NCBI RefSeq assembly: GCF_016756495.1
Contig: NZ_AP023243.1
Location: 2,112,501-2,176,500 of the forward strand
Origin: Mesorhizobium sp. 113-3-3
GTDB taxonomy: Bacteria > Pseudomonadota > Alphaproteobacteria > Rhizobiales > Rhizobiaceae
Reading direction: 5' to 3'
DNA length: 64,000 nt
Positions 41,475-50,764 of this stretch are shown here, in pieces (positions within the stretch are counted from its first letter, which is position 1; each line of letters begins with the position of its first letter). The translations under genes were made by a program, and so were the position numbers. The notes under the pieces were generated by a model that ran no database searches, was not told the origin of the DNA, and saw only the letters and a program-made list of their open reading frames with translations.

Positions 41475-42731
41475 TTATCTCTTCAGGTTGACAAGGACGT
41501 CCATCAGATCGGAACCGGTCTGGAAGACTTTCGAGTTGGCGGTGTAGCTGCGCTGCGCCGCGATCATGTCGGTCAATTCCTCGGCGATATCGACGTTGGA
41601 ATTTTCGAGTGCGCCGGAGATGATCGAGCCGGCCTTGCCTTCATTGGCAAAGCCGACACGGATCGCGCCAGACTCGGTGCCTTGCGCGTAGACGTTGCCG
41701 GGCAGGGCCTTGAGCTGGTCCGGACTTTGCACATCGGCCAGTGGAATCTTGTAGAGCGCCTTGGTGGAGCCGTCCTTGTACTGGGCGTAGATGGTGCCGT
41801 CCTTGCTGATCTGAATCTTGTCGATGGTGCTGGGCGCGTTGCCGTTGACCTGGGCGTCGGAAACCGTGAAGCCCGTGCCGAGCTGCGTCAGCTTCGATAG
41901 ATCGAGATTGAGGCTCGCGCCGCCCGGCACGGTAAATGAAACGCTGGTGGGCGTACCGGTGAGCTTGCCGGTCGTGGTGTCGAAGGTCAGGTTGGCCGTG
42001 CCGAGTGCGCCGCCGGTGTAGGGGAACGATGTTCCCGGCGTCGCCTTCGACTGATCGAAAACCGCCACCTGCCAGGTGCCGGCACCGGTGTTGGTGAAAT
42101 AGACGTCGAGCAGTTTCTTGTTGCCGAGGTTGTCATAGGCGACCATCGACGACTTCGAGGTGTACTGCGCGGTGGCGGCGTTGGCGCCGGGCAGGTTGGC
42201 GGCGACGACGGGCGTCGCACCTGCCGGCAGATTACCGCTGAAACTGCCCAGGGTGCTTGGGGTCGCGGTCAATCCCTGGTCGGAAATGACGACCGGCTCC
42301 AGGCCTTCGAAGCCGTTCACTGTCGCCGCCGGAGTACCATTGGCGTAGCTGTAGGCCATCAGCTGGAAGCCGGCCGCGTTGACCAGCCTGCCCTGTGCAT
42401 CGGGAACGAAGGCGCCGGCGCGGGTCAGGAAAGGCGTGCCGCTCGGATCCTGGACGACGAAGAAGCCATCGCCGCTGACAGCAAGGTCGGAGACAGAGGT
42501 CGTGTATTGCAGCACGCCCGGATCGCTGACAGCCTGCCGGATCGTGGTGGTGACGCCGCCGGAGTTATAGGCGCCGCCCGTCGAGGGCATGATCAGGGTC
42601 GAGAACTCGGCCGAGGACCGCTTGTAGCCGGTGGTGTCGGAGTTCGCGATGTTGTCGGCGGTTGTCGACAGGCGGTTGGCCTGGGCGTTCATGCCGGAAA
42701 CGCCGGTCCGCATCATTCCGTAGAGGCTCAT
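41475..42731 (-). CDS. flgE: Flagellar hook protein FlgE
   Basis: A 418-residue hook subunit exported by the flagellar apparatus. It begins SLYGMMRTGVSGMNAQANRLSTTADNIANSDTTGYKRSSAEFS, the rod/hook family signature, and ends NSNVDIAEELTDMIAAQRSYTANSKVFQTGSDLMDVLVNLKR, the C-terminal D0 helix typical of FlgE/F/G. The central part is hook-specific. It heads the flgE-flgK-flgL-flaF-flbT-flgD-fliQ unit, about 79 bp after rem, so its promoter lies in that gap or it is read from rem. Confidence 0.96.
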   Translation of the reverse strand: MSLYGMMRTGVSGMNAQANRLSTTADNIANSDTTGYKRSSAEFSTLIMPSTGGAYNSGGVTTTIRQAVSDPGVLQYTTSVSDLAVSGDGFFVVQDPSGTPFLTRAGAFVPDAQGRLVNAAGFQLMAYSYANGTPAATVNGFEGLEPVVISDQGLTATPSTLGSFSGNLPAGATPVVAANLPGANAATAQYTSKSSMVAYDNLGNKKLLDVYFTNTGAGTWQVAVFDQSKATPGTSFPYTGGALGTANLTFDTTTGKLTGTPTSVSFTVPGGASLNLDLSKLTQLGTGFTVSDAQVNGNAPSTIDKIQISKDGTIYAQYKDGSTKALYKIPLADVQSPDQLKALPGNVYAQGTESGAIRVGFANEGKAGSIISGALENSNVDIAEELTDMIAAQRSYTANSKVFQTGSDLMDVLVNLKR

Positions 42732-42810
42732 CGAGATGTCTCCGCAATATCCATGCCACTGGCGGCGAGGCTAAGCGTCCTGTCTTGCGCGAGGCTGGCG
42801 CGGCGCGGCA

Positions 42811-43479
42811 TCAGAAGACGAGCCGGTAGCCGAGGAAGCGTTTGGAATCGATCGGGTCGGTGCCCAGCTTCTCGCGCAGCTTCTTGCGCAATTTGCTGAT
42901 GTGGCTCTCCACCACGTTCTCCTCGACCTCTTCGTCGAAGATGCCGTAGATGGCGTTGAAGACCTGGGTCTTGGTGACGCGCCGGCCACGGTTGCTCGCC
43001 AGATATTCGAGGATGCGGCGTTCGCGGCGCGGCAAGGGCAGCGGCTGCCCGTCGATCTCAGGGTCGCGGCCGTCCATGAAGATGCGCATGGCGCCGATCT
43101 CGGTGTAGGCGACATCCTCATGGGCGCGACGGCGGATGGCGGTGATGCGGGCCAGGATCTCTCTGATGTGGACGGGCTTGCGGATGACATCGTCAACGCC
43201 GCTCTCGAACAACCGCAGCGTGTTTTCCAGGGAATGTTGCTCGCTGAGCGCAATGACCGGAGCGCCGGTGCGGTCGCGGATCTGGCGCGGAGAGATGGCG
43301 CCGTCGCGGCAGTCGCCGATCAGGAAGGCCCGCACCGACCGCAGGTCGGTGTCGGCGGCCGAGTTGACCCACTCGCCGAATTCACCCGGCGCGAAGCCCG
43401 CGCAGGCAACGCCCTCGCGATCAAAAAGTGAATTGTATCCCTCAGTTACGAGCTCTCGCTCGTCAACGATCACGATCAT
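42811..43479 (-). CDS. rem: Rem-type OmpR-family regulator of motility
   Basis: A 222-residue response-regulator-like activator. The N-terminal receiver-like domain starts [19 protein letters not shown] and keeps a Lys in VIRKPVH near residue 103, but the phosphoacceptor region (FLIGDCRDG) is not a standard DxxMP. The C-terminal winged helix ([33 protein letters not shown]...[17 protein letters not shown]) binds DNA. Sequence and position between flgE and the fliK region match Rem of Sinorhizobium, which activates class III flagellar genes in exponential growth. ATG 43479 fits; the longer frame to 43557 does not add homologous sequence. Confidence 0.93.
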   Translation of the reverse strand: MIVIVDERELVTEGYNSLFDREGVACAGFAPGEFGEWVNSAADTDLRSVRAFLIGDCRDGAISPRQIRDRTGAPVIALSEQHSLENTLRLFESGVDDVIRKPVHIREILARITAIRRRAHEDVAYTEIGAMRIFMDGRDPEIDGQPLPLPRRERRILEYLASNRGRRVTKTQVFNAIYGIFDEEVEENVVESHISKLRKKLREKLGTDPIDSKRFLGYRLVF

Positions 43480-43702
43480 CGGCCCCGCCTCCGAATCAGC
43501 ACATCTGCCCCGTGGGGAAAGGCGTAACCGTTGGCGGGAATCATGAACAACCGTCATTTCTTGTAACTAGTTTCTTGGGAGTCTGGAATCGCACCGGTTG
43601 CATTAGCGTGCAGCCAGATATGCTTGCGGCGGGAAGTTCTGAGCAAGTTCAAAACGGCAACCCGAAGCAGCGCGGTCGGCGTATTAGAAGCAGAAAATAC
43701 GC

Positions 43703-44293
43703 TTACGGGTTGCAGAAGGCGCGGGCGTTGGTTGTCCATTTGCCGAAACCGGTGGCAACCATGTTGGCGATCACCCTGCACACATAGACCTTCTGCGCCG
43801 GGTCGTTGTCGGGGCCGGCATGGTAGCGGGCGACGGCCATCGACCAGGTCTCGTGGCGGGCATGGAGACTGGCCAGGAAACGCGCCGCGTAGTCGACGTT
43901 CTGGCGCGGGTCGAGCATGTCCTCGACGCTGCGGAAATGCGAGGAATGATAGTGGTGGTTGATCTGCATGCAGCCGAGATCGATCAGCGTCTTGCCCTCG
44001 CGCTGCGCGTTGGCGAAGGTGGCAAGAGCTTCGGCACGGCTCCTTGGGAAGATTGCTTTTCCTTCTATATTCAATGCGTTAGGCTGAAGGCTGCCTTTCT
44101 TGCCCGTCTCGGTCAGGCCGACGGCATAGAGGATGCCGGCGGGCACGCCGTAGCGGTCGGCGGCGCGCAGGATCTCGGGCTCGCAGGGATTGGTGGCGGC
44201 GAGGGCGGCGTTGGCGAGGCTAGATAAACATATCGCCGCCAGCGCGCTCGCGAGATGGCGAAGCGGCGCGGCCGTGGGCTTGCGCGTCATCAT
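43703..44293 (-). CDS. Periplasmic lytic transglycosylase (SLT domain)
   Basis: A 196-residue secreted enzyme: signal peptide about residues 1-32 (LRHLASALAAICLSSLANAALA) then a goose-lysozyme-like SLT domain. The catalytic Glu is in AVGLTETG (GILYAVGLTETGKKGSLQPNALN), followed by LIDLGCMQINHHYH and NVDYAARFLASLHARHETWSMAVARYHAG. It cleaves peptidoglycan and probably opens the wall for the rod, as FlgJ here has no muramidase domain. Its start lies inside the 3' end of fliK, overlapping by 74 bp, with AAGGGG ahead of two adjacent ATGs. Confidence 0.92.
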   Translation of the reverse strand: MMTRKPTAAPLRHLASALAAICLSSLANAALAATNPCEPEILRAADRYGVPAGILYAVGLTETGKKGSLQPNALNIEGKAIFPRSRAEALATFANAQREGKTLIDLGCMQINHHYHSSHFRSVEDMLDPRQNVDYAARFLASLHARHETWSMAVARYHAGPDNDPAQKVYVCRVIANMVATGFGKWTTNARAFCNP

Positions 44294-45593
44294 GATTACC
44301 CCTTGCGGACTGCTGGCCTGGTTGCTGGCCGCCGGCTCCATTGTTGCCGCCGCCGGAGTTTCCGGGCTGAAAGGCGGACTGGTCGCGGCCAGGCGCGGCA
44401 GTGAGCGAGGCGGTTGCATCCGTCCGGGTTGCAGCCGGAACGGCCACTGACGGTTGCATGATGGTGACCTTATCAACCTCGAAACCCAGCCCGCGCAGCG
44501 ACTTGACGATAGCCTCGCTGTCGCTGGAAAGCCGGCGGTAGGCGTCGTGTGTTTCAGGCTTCAATTCAATCGAGAGTTGTTCTCCCGAGAGGCGAAGATG
44601 GGCGGTGACCATGCCCAGTTCGGCCGGGTGAAGTTCGATCTTCAACACATGTGTCGGAACGGCAACAGAGCCGGCCATCTGGCTGGTCGCGGAGGCTGTC
44701 GAAAACGCCGGCTGTGGGCCAACATCGGCCGCTACGGCGTTGATTACGTTGAGTGCTGCCTGGCTCATCGGCGCCTGCGGCGGGGCAGGGAAGCTGCGCT
44801 CGGAAACGACGTCGACGCGCGCCTGCGCCGAGAGCTGTTTTCCCGGCTCCGACCGCAACGAGGACTGGACGTCGGCGATGGACTTCAGCTGCGGCGCTGC
44901 CTGCTTCGGCTCGACGCCGGGCACATCGGCGGTTGTCGTCTCGGGCAGCGGGCCGGCGGCGATCGCATTGTCATGCCGTGGTGCGCCAGTGCCGGCGCTT
45001 GCGTCGCGGGCGGACTCGAGCTTCGTCAGCGGCCCGTCGACGAGCGAGACCCGCTCAGGCTTCGGCATCGGTTCGAGATCGTCGTGCCCGGCGGCGGATG
45101 CCGACCGATAGGCTTTCGACAGGAGCTGCCCGTCGAGCGCCGGTTCCTGTGCGGCCTCGCCCGCGTCGGCTGACTTGGCCGATGTCGAGAAATGGCGCAG
45201 ATCATGAAACGCCATCAGCAAAGGCAGATGATCGTCGAGCGGCGTTGCGCCGGCGTCGGTCGTCGGCGTTTCGCTATCGGCGTCCTTGTCCGCTTCGACG
45301 TTCTTGCCGTCCTTCATGGATTTCGCCGCCGTCGATCCGGTGGGCATGGTCCGAGCCTTGCCGGACGGCATTGGCTCGCCCTCGCCCGCCTGCGCCGCGA
45401 GGCCGGCGGCAAGCTTGCTCCAGCGCGGATCGCGCGCGCCGTGTTCGGTGGTCGGCTGCTTTTCCGCCTGGCCCGCGCCGCCATGAACCATCTTGCCGAA
45501 ACCAGCATCATCCTTCTTGCCGGACGCGGCCGGCTGCTCCGCGGTGCGGGCGGCGGTGAATCCTGGCAGGGCCGGGCCGAGGCTAGGGGTCAT
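44220..45593 (-). CDS. fliK: Flagellar hook-length control protein FliK
   Basis: A 457-residue, low-complexity Ala/Pro/Gln-rich protein (called MotD in older rhizobial work) that measures hook length and switches export specificity. The conserved C-terminal Flg_hook domain is at about residues 310-385: THVLKIELHPAELGMVTAHLRLSGEQLSIELKPETHDAYRRLSSDSEAIVKSLRGLGFEVDKVTIMQ. The N-terminal part is Lys/Asp/Thr-rich and disordered. Its ATG overlaps the motC stop (ATGA). The tail is Gly/Gln-rich (GNSGGGNNGAGGQQPGQQ) and overlaps the start of the transglycosylase gene. Confidence 0.92.
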   Translation of the reverse strand: MTPSLGPALPGFTAARTAEQPAASGKKDDAGFGKMVHGGAGQAEKQPTTEHGARDPRWSKLAAGLAAQAGEGEPMPSGKARTMPTGSTAAKSMKDGKNVEADKDADSETPTTDAGATPLDDHLPLLMAFHDLRHFSTSAKSADAGEAAQEPALDGQLLSKAYRSASAAGHDDLEPMPKPERVSLVDGPLTKLESARDASAGTGAPRHDNAIAAGPLPETTTADVPGVEPKQAAPQLKSIADVQSSLRSEPGKQLSAQARVDVVSERSFPAPPQAPMSQAALNVINAVAADVGPQPAFSTASATSQMAGSVAVPTHVLKIELHPAELGMVTAHLRLSGEQLSIELKPETHDAYRRLSSDSEAIVKSLRGLGFEVDKVTIMQPSVAVPAATRTDATASLTAAPGRDQSAFQPGNSGGGNNGAGGQQPGQQSARGNHDDAQAHGRAASPSRERAGGDMFI

Positions 45594-46960
45594 TTGGGGG
45601 CGGCTCCGAGCATCTGGTCGATCAGGTCGAGCTGTCGACGGGTTTTCATCATGGCGGCGTCGGTTGGATCGGTCGTGTCGGGACCGGCAGAATTTGCCGA
45701 CGCCGATGCCGGCAGGACCGTCGCCGAATCGGCTGAAGGCGCCGGCGCGCTCGGTGCGGCGGCCACGGTCCCGCCGGATGGCGGAGCGGCGGGCCGTTCG
45801 GAGACGGCACCCTCGACGGGTGGCAATCCGGCCTCGTCGGCTGCCTGCGTGGCGGCGACCTCAGATTTAGGCGGTGGCGCAAGGGGTGCGGACACCGGAC
45901 CTGCGGCCGGAATGGAAGCAGGCGGCGCCACCACTTCACCGGCGATCGCCTGAGCGGCGTCGAGCAGCGCGCGGTCACCGTCCGACAGTTTGCTGCGGTC
46001 GATCTTGCCGAGTTTGGTGCGCACATCCTCGATCGTATCGGAAGTCACGGTGGACAGGCTGGAGTAGAGAAGTGCGCGCGGATCGCTCTGATTGGTGTTG
46101 CCGTCACGGCCCTGCTCGGCCTTTGCCGAGGCGAAGGCCGACAATTCACTGAGGCCGTCGATCGCGGCGCGGCGGGCGATGCGCAGATAAATCACCTTCT
46201 CGCGCTCGGGATCCATCATCGAGGTGATGTCGGCGAGCTTGTCCTGGCTGATCGACATATGCAGCGTGATGACGCCGGAGACGAAGGAATCGGCGAACTG
46301 GCTGGCATAGGGCGAATAGAGATAGCGCTCGACATACTGGGTGGAGACAAGCGCGAACCGAGCCGCGTCACCTTGCGCGGTGGCGATACCAACCGAGCGC
46401 CGCAAGGCCGCTTCCTCGACCAGTGTGCCGGGGCTGAGCAGCTTGGCCTCTTCGAGCAGCGTCAGCGCCGCTGCCGGCTGATCGCCGGCAAGCAGCGATC
46501 CTTTGACCAGCGCGAGGAAGGCGCCGAGATCGCCGGGCAGTGTCATCGGATCGATAGGCCTCAGGGCTTCGATCGCGGCGCCGGGCCGGCCGTTCAGATA
46601 GTCGATCACACCCTTGGCTAGGGCAAGGCTGCCCGGGTCCGTGGCGGCACGCGACACGGCCGCCTCGACGGTCACCGGATTGCCGCCGCTCATGCCGTAG
46701 ACCAGCAGCGCGCGAAAATTCTTGGGATCCTTGAAGTCCTCCGCATCCGCCTGGCGCAGGCGCGCATCGGTCATCTCGAGCAGCTTGGCCTGCATCGGCA
46801 TCGCTGCGTGATCGCCGGCCGCGATGCGGTCCTGGACAAGCTGCAGCGAACGCACCAACTGGTAGGGCTGCAGCGTGTCCTGGGCGAGGGCGACCGACGG
46901 ATATCCGGCTGCCAGCAGCAACAGGCCCATCAGCCGGCTGGTGACGGCGGCCCGCTTCAT
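45590..46960 (-). CDS. motC: Periplasmic motility protein MotC
   Basis: A 456-residue periplasmic protein with signal peptide (MKRAAVTSRLMGLLLLAAGYPSVALA, about 1-26). MotC is specific to rhizobia and relatives, where it binds the periplasmic part of MotB and is needed for rotation. The family is recognised by TLQPYQLVRSLQLVQDRIAAGDHAAMPMQAKLLEMTDARLRQA and the YVERYLYSPYASQFADSFVSGVI segment. The C-terminal 110 residues are Ala/Pro-rich and variable. Both ends overlap neighbours by 4 bp (motB upstream, fliK downstream). Confidence 0.94.
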   Translation of the reverse strand: MKRAAVTSRLMGLLLLAAGYPSVALAQDTLQPYQLVRSLQLVQDRIAAGDHAAMPMQAKLLEMTDARLRQADAEDFKDPKNFRALLVYGMSGGNPVTVEAAVSRAATDPGSLALAKGVIDYLNGRPGAAIEALRPIDPMTLPGDLGAFLALVKGSLLAGDQPAAALTLLEEAKLLSPGTLVEEAALRRSVGIATAQGDAARFALVSTQYVERYLYSPYASQFADSFVSGVITLHMSISQDKLADITSMMDPEREKVIYLRIARRAAIDGLSELSAFASAKAEQGRDGNTNQSDPRALLYSSLSTVTSDTIEDVRTKLGKIDRSKLSDGDRALLDAAQAIAGEVVAPPASIPAAGPVSAPLAPPPKSEVAATQAADEAGLPPVEGAVSERPAAPPSGGTVAAAPSAPAPSADSATVLPASASANSAGPDTTDPTDAAMMKTRRQLDLIDQMLGAAPK

Positions 46961-48363
46961 CCGCCGGTCGCCATCAGGATCTCGATGCGGCGGTTGGCCG
47001 CCGACATGGGGTCGGCCGGGTCTTTCGGCTGGCGATCGGCGAAGCCGGCGACCTCGGTGATACGGCGTTCGTCGACGCCGCCGCGCACCAGCATGTAGTA
47101 GGCGGAATGCGCGCGCGCCGTCGACAGCCGCCAATTGTCGTAGCTGGCGCTGCGGAAGGGGCGCGCATCGGTGTGGCCGTTGATGCTGATGGTGCCCTTC
47201 TGGCTGTTGATGATGCGGCCGATCTTTTCCATCGCCAGCACCAGTTCGCGGCTCGGCACCGCCGATCCGACTTCGAACATGCCGAAGTCGAGCTGGTCGG
47301 TGATCGAGATGACGACGCCCTTGTCGGTGGCTTCGACCGAAACGCCGTCGTGTAGCTTGTCGCCGGGCTTGAAGGCATCGGCCAGCTGCCGCTTGACGTC
47401 GGCCGCGGCCTTTACGGCAGCGGCGGTCGGCGGCTTCTCCCCGGCTTCAGGCGCGGTCGTCTCTTGCGCGGCGGCCGCGGTATCCGCCTTGGCGGCGGCC
47501 ACAGCCTTGCTGTCCGTCTTGGCATCACCAGCCTTGGCATCGCCGGCCTTGGCACTGCTAGCCTTGGTTTCGCCGGGGTTGGTTTCGCCGGTTTTGGCCA
47601 TCGCTGCTGCGGTGTCTTTGCCGTCTGCGGCCAAGGGCTCGAGCGGTGCGTCCTTGACGGCCGGCGCCGGCGGCACGGCCTTGACCTTGGCGACCTGCGT
47701 CTCCGCGGCCCTGTCACCTGATTTGAGCGGATCGCCTTCGATCTTGGGCCGCTGGGCACTCGCCTCGGCGGCGGGCGCGGCCACCTGCTGCGACCAGAAA
47801 TCCGGTTCGAAGGGATCGCGGTAGGATGCGCCGCCCGAGGCGCCGGTGGCGGGACCGGCGTTCTGCGCGCCACCATCGCCCTTCTGGCTGACGTTCTGCA
47901 TGACGCCGGTGTCGGTGGCGATTTCGGAGAGCACGGCGTAGGGATCGGCGAACAGATGATCGTCGGACTGCTCGGCCTTGTTCGGCTCCTGCTTGTCCTG
48001 CTTGCGGTTGGATGAGCCCGCCGCACCGATGCCGTCCTGTCCGGATTTGGTCGTCGCCTCCTGCGGGTCGTCGGTCGTCATCCCCACCGCGCGCGGCCCA
48101 TTGCCGAGATCCTCCAGGCCCTTGCGGCTCGACTCGCGGTCGACGAGCTTGACGGGGTTGAAGTAGCTGGCGACGGCCGCCTTGGTCTGTTCGTTGGCGG
48201 CGTTGATCAGCCACATGACCAGGAAGAAGCACATCATGGCCGTCATGAAGTCGGCGAAGGCGATCTTCCAGACGCCACCATGATGGCCCTCGTCGTGATC
48301 GTCATGTGCCCGCCGCACGATGATGATCTCGTGCCTGCCGTGATCGGCGTCGACAGCACTCAT
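46957..48363 (-). CDS. motB: Flagellar motor stator protein MotB
   Basis: A 468-residue stator subunit with one membrane helix at about residues 39-60 (FADFMTAMMCFFLVMWLINAANE); the Asp in FADFMTAMM is the proton-accepting residue of the family. A long disordered Ala/Lys/Pro-rich region follows, and a C-terminal OmpA-like peptidoglycan-binding domain (TISINGHTDARPFRSASYDNWRLSTARAHSAYYMLVRGG...) occupies about the last 130 residues. The linker is much longer than in enteric MotB. The start ATG overlaps the upstream FliH-like stop. motA is separate, at the right edge. Confidence 0.96.
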   Translation of the reverse strand: MSAVDADHGRHEIIIVRRAHDDHDEGHHGGVWKIAFADFMTAMMCFFLVMWLINAANEQTKAAVASYFNPVKLVDRESSRKGLEDLGNGPRAVGMTTDDPQEATTKSGQDGIGAAGSSNRKQDKQEPNKAEQSDDHLFADPYAVLSEIATDTGVMQNVSQKGDGGAQNAGPATGASGGASYRDPFEPDFWSQQVAAPAAEASAQRPKIEGDPLKSGDRAAETQVAKVKAVPPAPAVKDAPLEPLAADGKDTAAAMAKTGETNPGETKASSAKAGDAKAGDAKTDSKAVAAAKADTAAAAQETTAPEAGEKPPTAAAVKAAADVKRQLADAFKPGDKLHDGVSVEATDKGVVISITDQLDFGMFEVGSAVPSRELVLAMEKIGRIINSQKGTISINGHTDARPFRSASYDNWRLSTARAHSAYYMLVRGGVDERRITEVAGFADRQPKDPADPMSAANRRIEILMATGG

Positions 48364-48980
48364 GACAGGACCTCGGAAAGGGTCGCCGACCATTCGGCGA
48401 TGCGTGTCTCGAACACGGCCTCGTCGATGTTCACGGTCAGGTCGAAGCCCGGCGCCTCGATGAAGTCGAGATTTGCAACGCGTGGTCCAAGCGACGCCTT
48501 CAGCGATTCGAACAGCGACAGTGGCCCTCGGACGGCGATGCGCACCGCTTCGCCGTCGCCGACGGCTTCGCGAATCGCGCCGGCAAGCGCTTCAAGCGAG
48601 CGCTTCTGCAGATCGTCGCTGACAACGCCGCCGATGATGCGGGCGACCGTGGCGGTGACAAGGTCCGTCACGCGCGCCTCCATGGCGTCGATGCGTAGCG
48701 AGACCGCCTTGCCGATATCGCCGCCGAAGCTTTCCAGGAAAACCCTCGCTTCCTCGGCATTCGCCTGGCGCTCCGCTTCCAGCGCCGCGTCATGGGCCGC
48801 GACGAGCCGTTCCGCCAGCGCTGCCTCCGCCTGGGCAACCGCCTCGGCGATCAGCGTGCCGATATCAGCCTCCGGTGCGGATATCTCCGGTCTGTGCTCG
48901 GACGCGGCCTGCGGCTGGCCGGCACGCGGCGCGCGCGTACCGAAATCAGGGAGAAGATCGAAAAGCGCTGCGGAGGCCAT
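48360..48980 (-). CDS. fliH: FliH-like flagellar assembly protein
   Basis: A 206-residue cytosolic protein with a long Ala/Glu-rich coiled coil (EAVAQAEAALAERLVAAHDAALEAERQANAEEAR) and a C-terminal domain matching the FliH/HrpE pattern: AVRIAVRGPLSLFESLKASLGPRVANLDFIEAPGFDLTVNIDEAVFETRIAEWSATLSEVL. It is placed between fliF and motB, where FliH would regulate the ATPase FliI. FliH proteins are divergent, so the assignment rests on domain pattern and position. It overlaps motB by 4 bp. Confidence 0.72.
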   Translation of the reverse strand: MASAALFDLLPDFGTRAPRAGQPQAASEHRPEISAPEADIGTLIAEAVAQAEAALAERLVAAHDAALEAERQANAEEARVFLESFGGDIGKAVSLRIDAMEARVTDLVTATVARIIGGVVSDDLQKRSLEALAGAIREAVGDGEAVRIAVRGPLSLFESLKASLGPRVANLDFIEAPGFDLTVNIDEAVFETRIAEWSATLSEVLS

Positions 48981-48983
48981 GGT

Positions 48984-50633
48984 TTACGCCGCGACTTCCT
49001 GGGCCGCCCATTTGCGCAGGATCTGCGCTGTGCGCTCCTCGTTGAGGTCGACCATGCGGGCAAGCCGCTCCTGTGGCGCCGGTCTGATCTTCTGGCGAAG
49101 ATCATCGAGCGGATTGACGCTCGGCCGCGAACCCGGCAAGGCGCCGATGGCGGCACCCGCATCGGCGGACGCGACCGCTTCAGGCGTCGGCAGCGAACGC
49201 TGCACTTCATCGAAGTTCGGGCCCGACAAAGCGGGCGTCGCTTTTGCCGTCAGCGCGGCCGCCATCGGCCGCAGGCCGAAGAAGGCCACCAGGAACACCA
49301 CGACGATGAAAGCGGCGGCGTTGATCAGCGTGCCGGCGTGCTGGCCGACGGAATCCAGCATTCCAGCCTGCGGGATCGCTTCGCCGTCCAGCCCGTCGAT
49401 GAATTCGACCGCCGAGACGTCGATGACGTCGCCGCGCTTGTCGTCGAGGCCGGTGGCCGACGTCACCATCTTCTGGATCTCGGCGACGCGCTTGGCGATC
49501 TGCTCCGGTGTCGCGTCCTTGCCCAGGATCGCCTTCAGCCGGTCCTGGTTGACGACGACGGCGATCGACATCTTGGTCACGGTGTACCCGTTGGAGACGG
49601 TGGCGATCTTCTTGGAATTGATCTCGTAATTGGTGATCTCTTCCTTGCGGTCGTTCGCCGAAGAGGTCTGCGGACCCTCGGTGCTGGTCGCCTGGGTCTC
49701 CGGCAGGTTCTGTTCGACGCTGGCCGGGGTCGAGGCCTGCTTCTGGTTGCTGTTCTCGTTGGCGCGCACCGACTGCACCGAGCGCTCGACACGTGAATTC
49801 GGATCGAAGATCGTCTCTTCGGTCTGGCGGGTGTCGGTGTTGACCTCGGCCTTGACGCTGGCGCGGAAATTGTCGGGTCCGAGATAGGGGGTGAGCGCGC
49901 GGCGGATGTTGTCGCTGATCTGCGCCTCGACGGTCTGCTCGACGCCGAGCGTGCGGGCCGCGCTGGTGTTGGAGGGATCATCGCCGGCGGCGAGCAGGTT
50001 GCCGTTGGAATCGAGCACCGTCACCTTGTCGGCCGACAGGCCAGGCACGGCCGCGGCGACGAGATGGCGGATCGACTGGGCGCTTTTCTCGGCGTCGATG
50101 CCGGCATAGCGGATGACCACCGATGCCGAGGGCTGCTGTTCGTCGCGGCGGAAATTGGCGCGCTCGGACATGACGATGTGGACGCGCGCTGCCTTGATGC
50201 CCGATATGGACTGGATGGTGCGGGCGATCTCGCCTTCCAGCGCGCGCACGCGGGTGATCTGCTGCATGAACGAGGTCAGGCCCATCGCGCCGACATTGTC
50301 GAACAGCTCGTAGCCGGCATTGGCGCTGGTCGGCAGACCCTTTTCGGCAAGCAGCATGCGCGCCTGCGCCGTGGTGCCGGCCGGCACCAGAACCGAGGTT
50401 CCGTCGGCGCCGACGTCGAAGCCGATACCGGCCTCGCCCAGCACCAGGCCGATCTGGTTCACGTCGGAGCGGTCGAGCCCGACATAGAGCGTGTCGTAGG
50501 CTGGACGGTTGAGGTAGACCGAGGCGATGCCGATGACGCCCATCACCAGAACGGCGATGCCCGCCAGCATGGCGAGGCGCTTCACACCAAAACCGCGGAG
50601 ATTCGAGATGATGCTCTGGATCTGTTCCGGCAC
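48984..50633 (-). CDS. fliF: Flagellar MS-ring protein FliF
   Basis: A 549-residue inner-membrane ring protein that is the base of the basal body. Helix 1 is at about residues 20-41 (LAMLAGIAVLVMGVIGIASVYLN), a YscJ-like periplasmic domain follows (YDTLYVGLDRSDVNQIGLVLGEAGIGFDVGADGTSVLVP), and helix 2 lies near 440-460. The C-terminal tail LARMVDLNEERTAQILRKWAAQEVAA binds FliG, which is not in the window. It heads the fliF-fliH-motB-motC-fliK unit and starts 131 bp from the flagellin stop. Confidence 0.97.
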   Translation of the reverse strand: MPEQIQSIISNLRGFGVKRLAMLAGIAVLVMGVIGIASVYLNRPAYDTLYVGLDRSDVNQIGLVLGEAGIGFDVGADGTSVLVPAGTTAQARMLLAEKGLPTSANAGYELFDNVGAMGLTSFMQQITRVRALEGEIARTIQSISGIKAARVHIVMSERANFRRDEQQPSASVVIRYAGIDAEKSAQSIRHLVAAAVPGLSADKVTVLDSNGNLLAAGDDPSNTSAARTLGVEQTVEAQISDNIRRALTPYLGPDNFRASVKAEVNTDTRQTEETIFDPNSRVERSVQSVRANENSNQKQASTPASVEQNLPETQATSTEGPQTSSANDRKEEITNYEINSKKIATVSNGYTVTKMSIAVVVNQDRLKAILGKDATPEQIAKRVAEIQKMVTSATGLDDKRGDVIDVSAVEFIDGLDGEAIPQAGMLDSVGQHAGTLINAAAFIVVVFLVAFFGLRPMAAALTAKATPALSGPNFDEVQRSLPTPEAVASADAGAAIGALPGSRPSVNPLDDLRQKIRPAPQERLARMVDLNEERTAQILRKWAAQEVAA

Positions 50634-50701
50634 GATAGAGCGACTCCCAGCATGATTGTCCGCCGGAACACTAGCCCTCGAAGCTTGTGCGAAAATGAAA
50701 T

Positions 50702-50726
50702 CGGGCCGCGCTTGCGGCGCGGCCCG
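50702..50726 (-). terminator. Terminator of the first flagellin gene
   Basis: Stem CGGGCCGCGC / GCGCGGCCCG with a short loop, 39 bp after the flagellin stop (minus strand). The transcript continues with an A/T-rich run. It is almost the same hairpin as the one behind the second flagellin gene. Confidence 0.8.
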
Positions 50727-50764
50727 TGAATTGGAGGGAGCAGTGTCTGGCTGCTATGGCCGGA

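Noticed and set aside
44740..45953. Plus-strand open frames opposite fliK and motC
   Set aside because: They arise from Ala/Pro-rich codon bias in the true genes and have no recognisable domains or ribosome sites.
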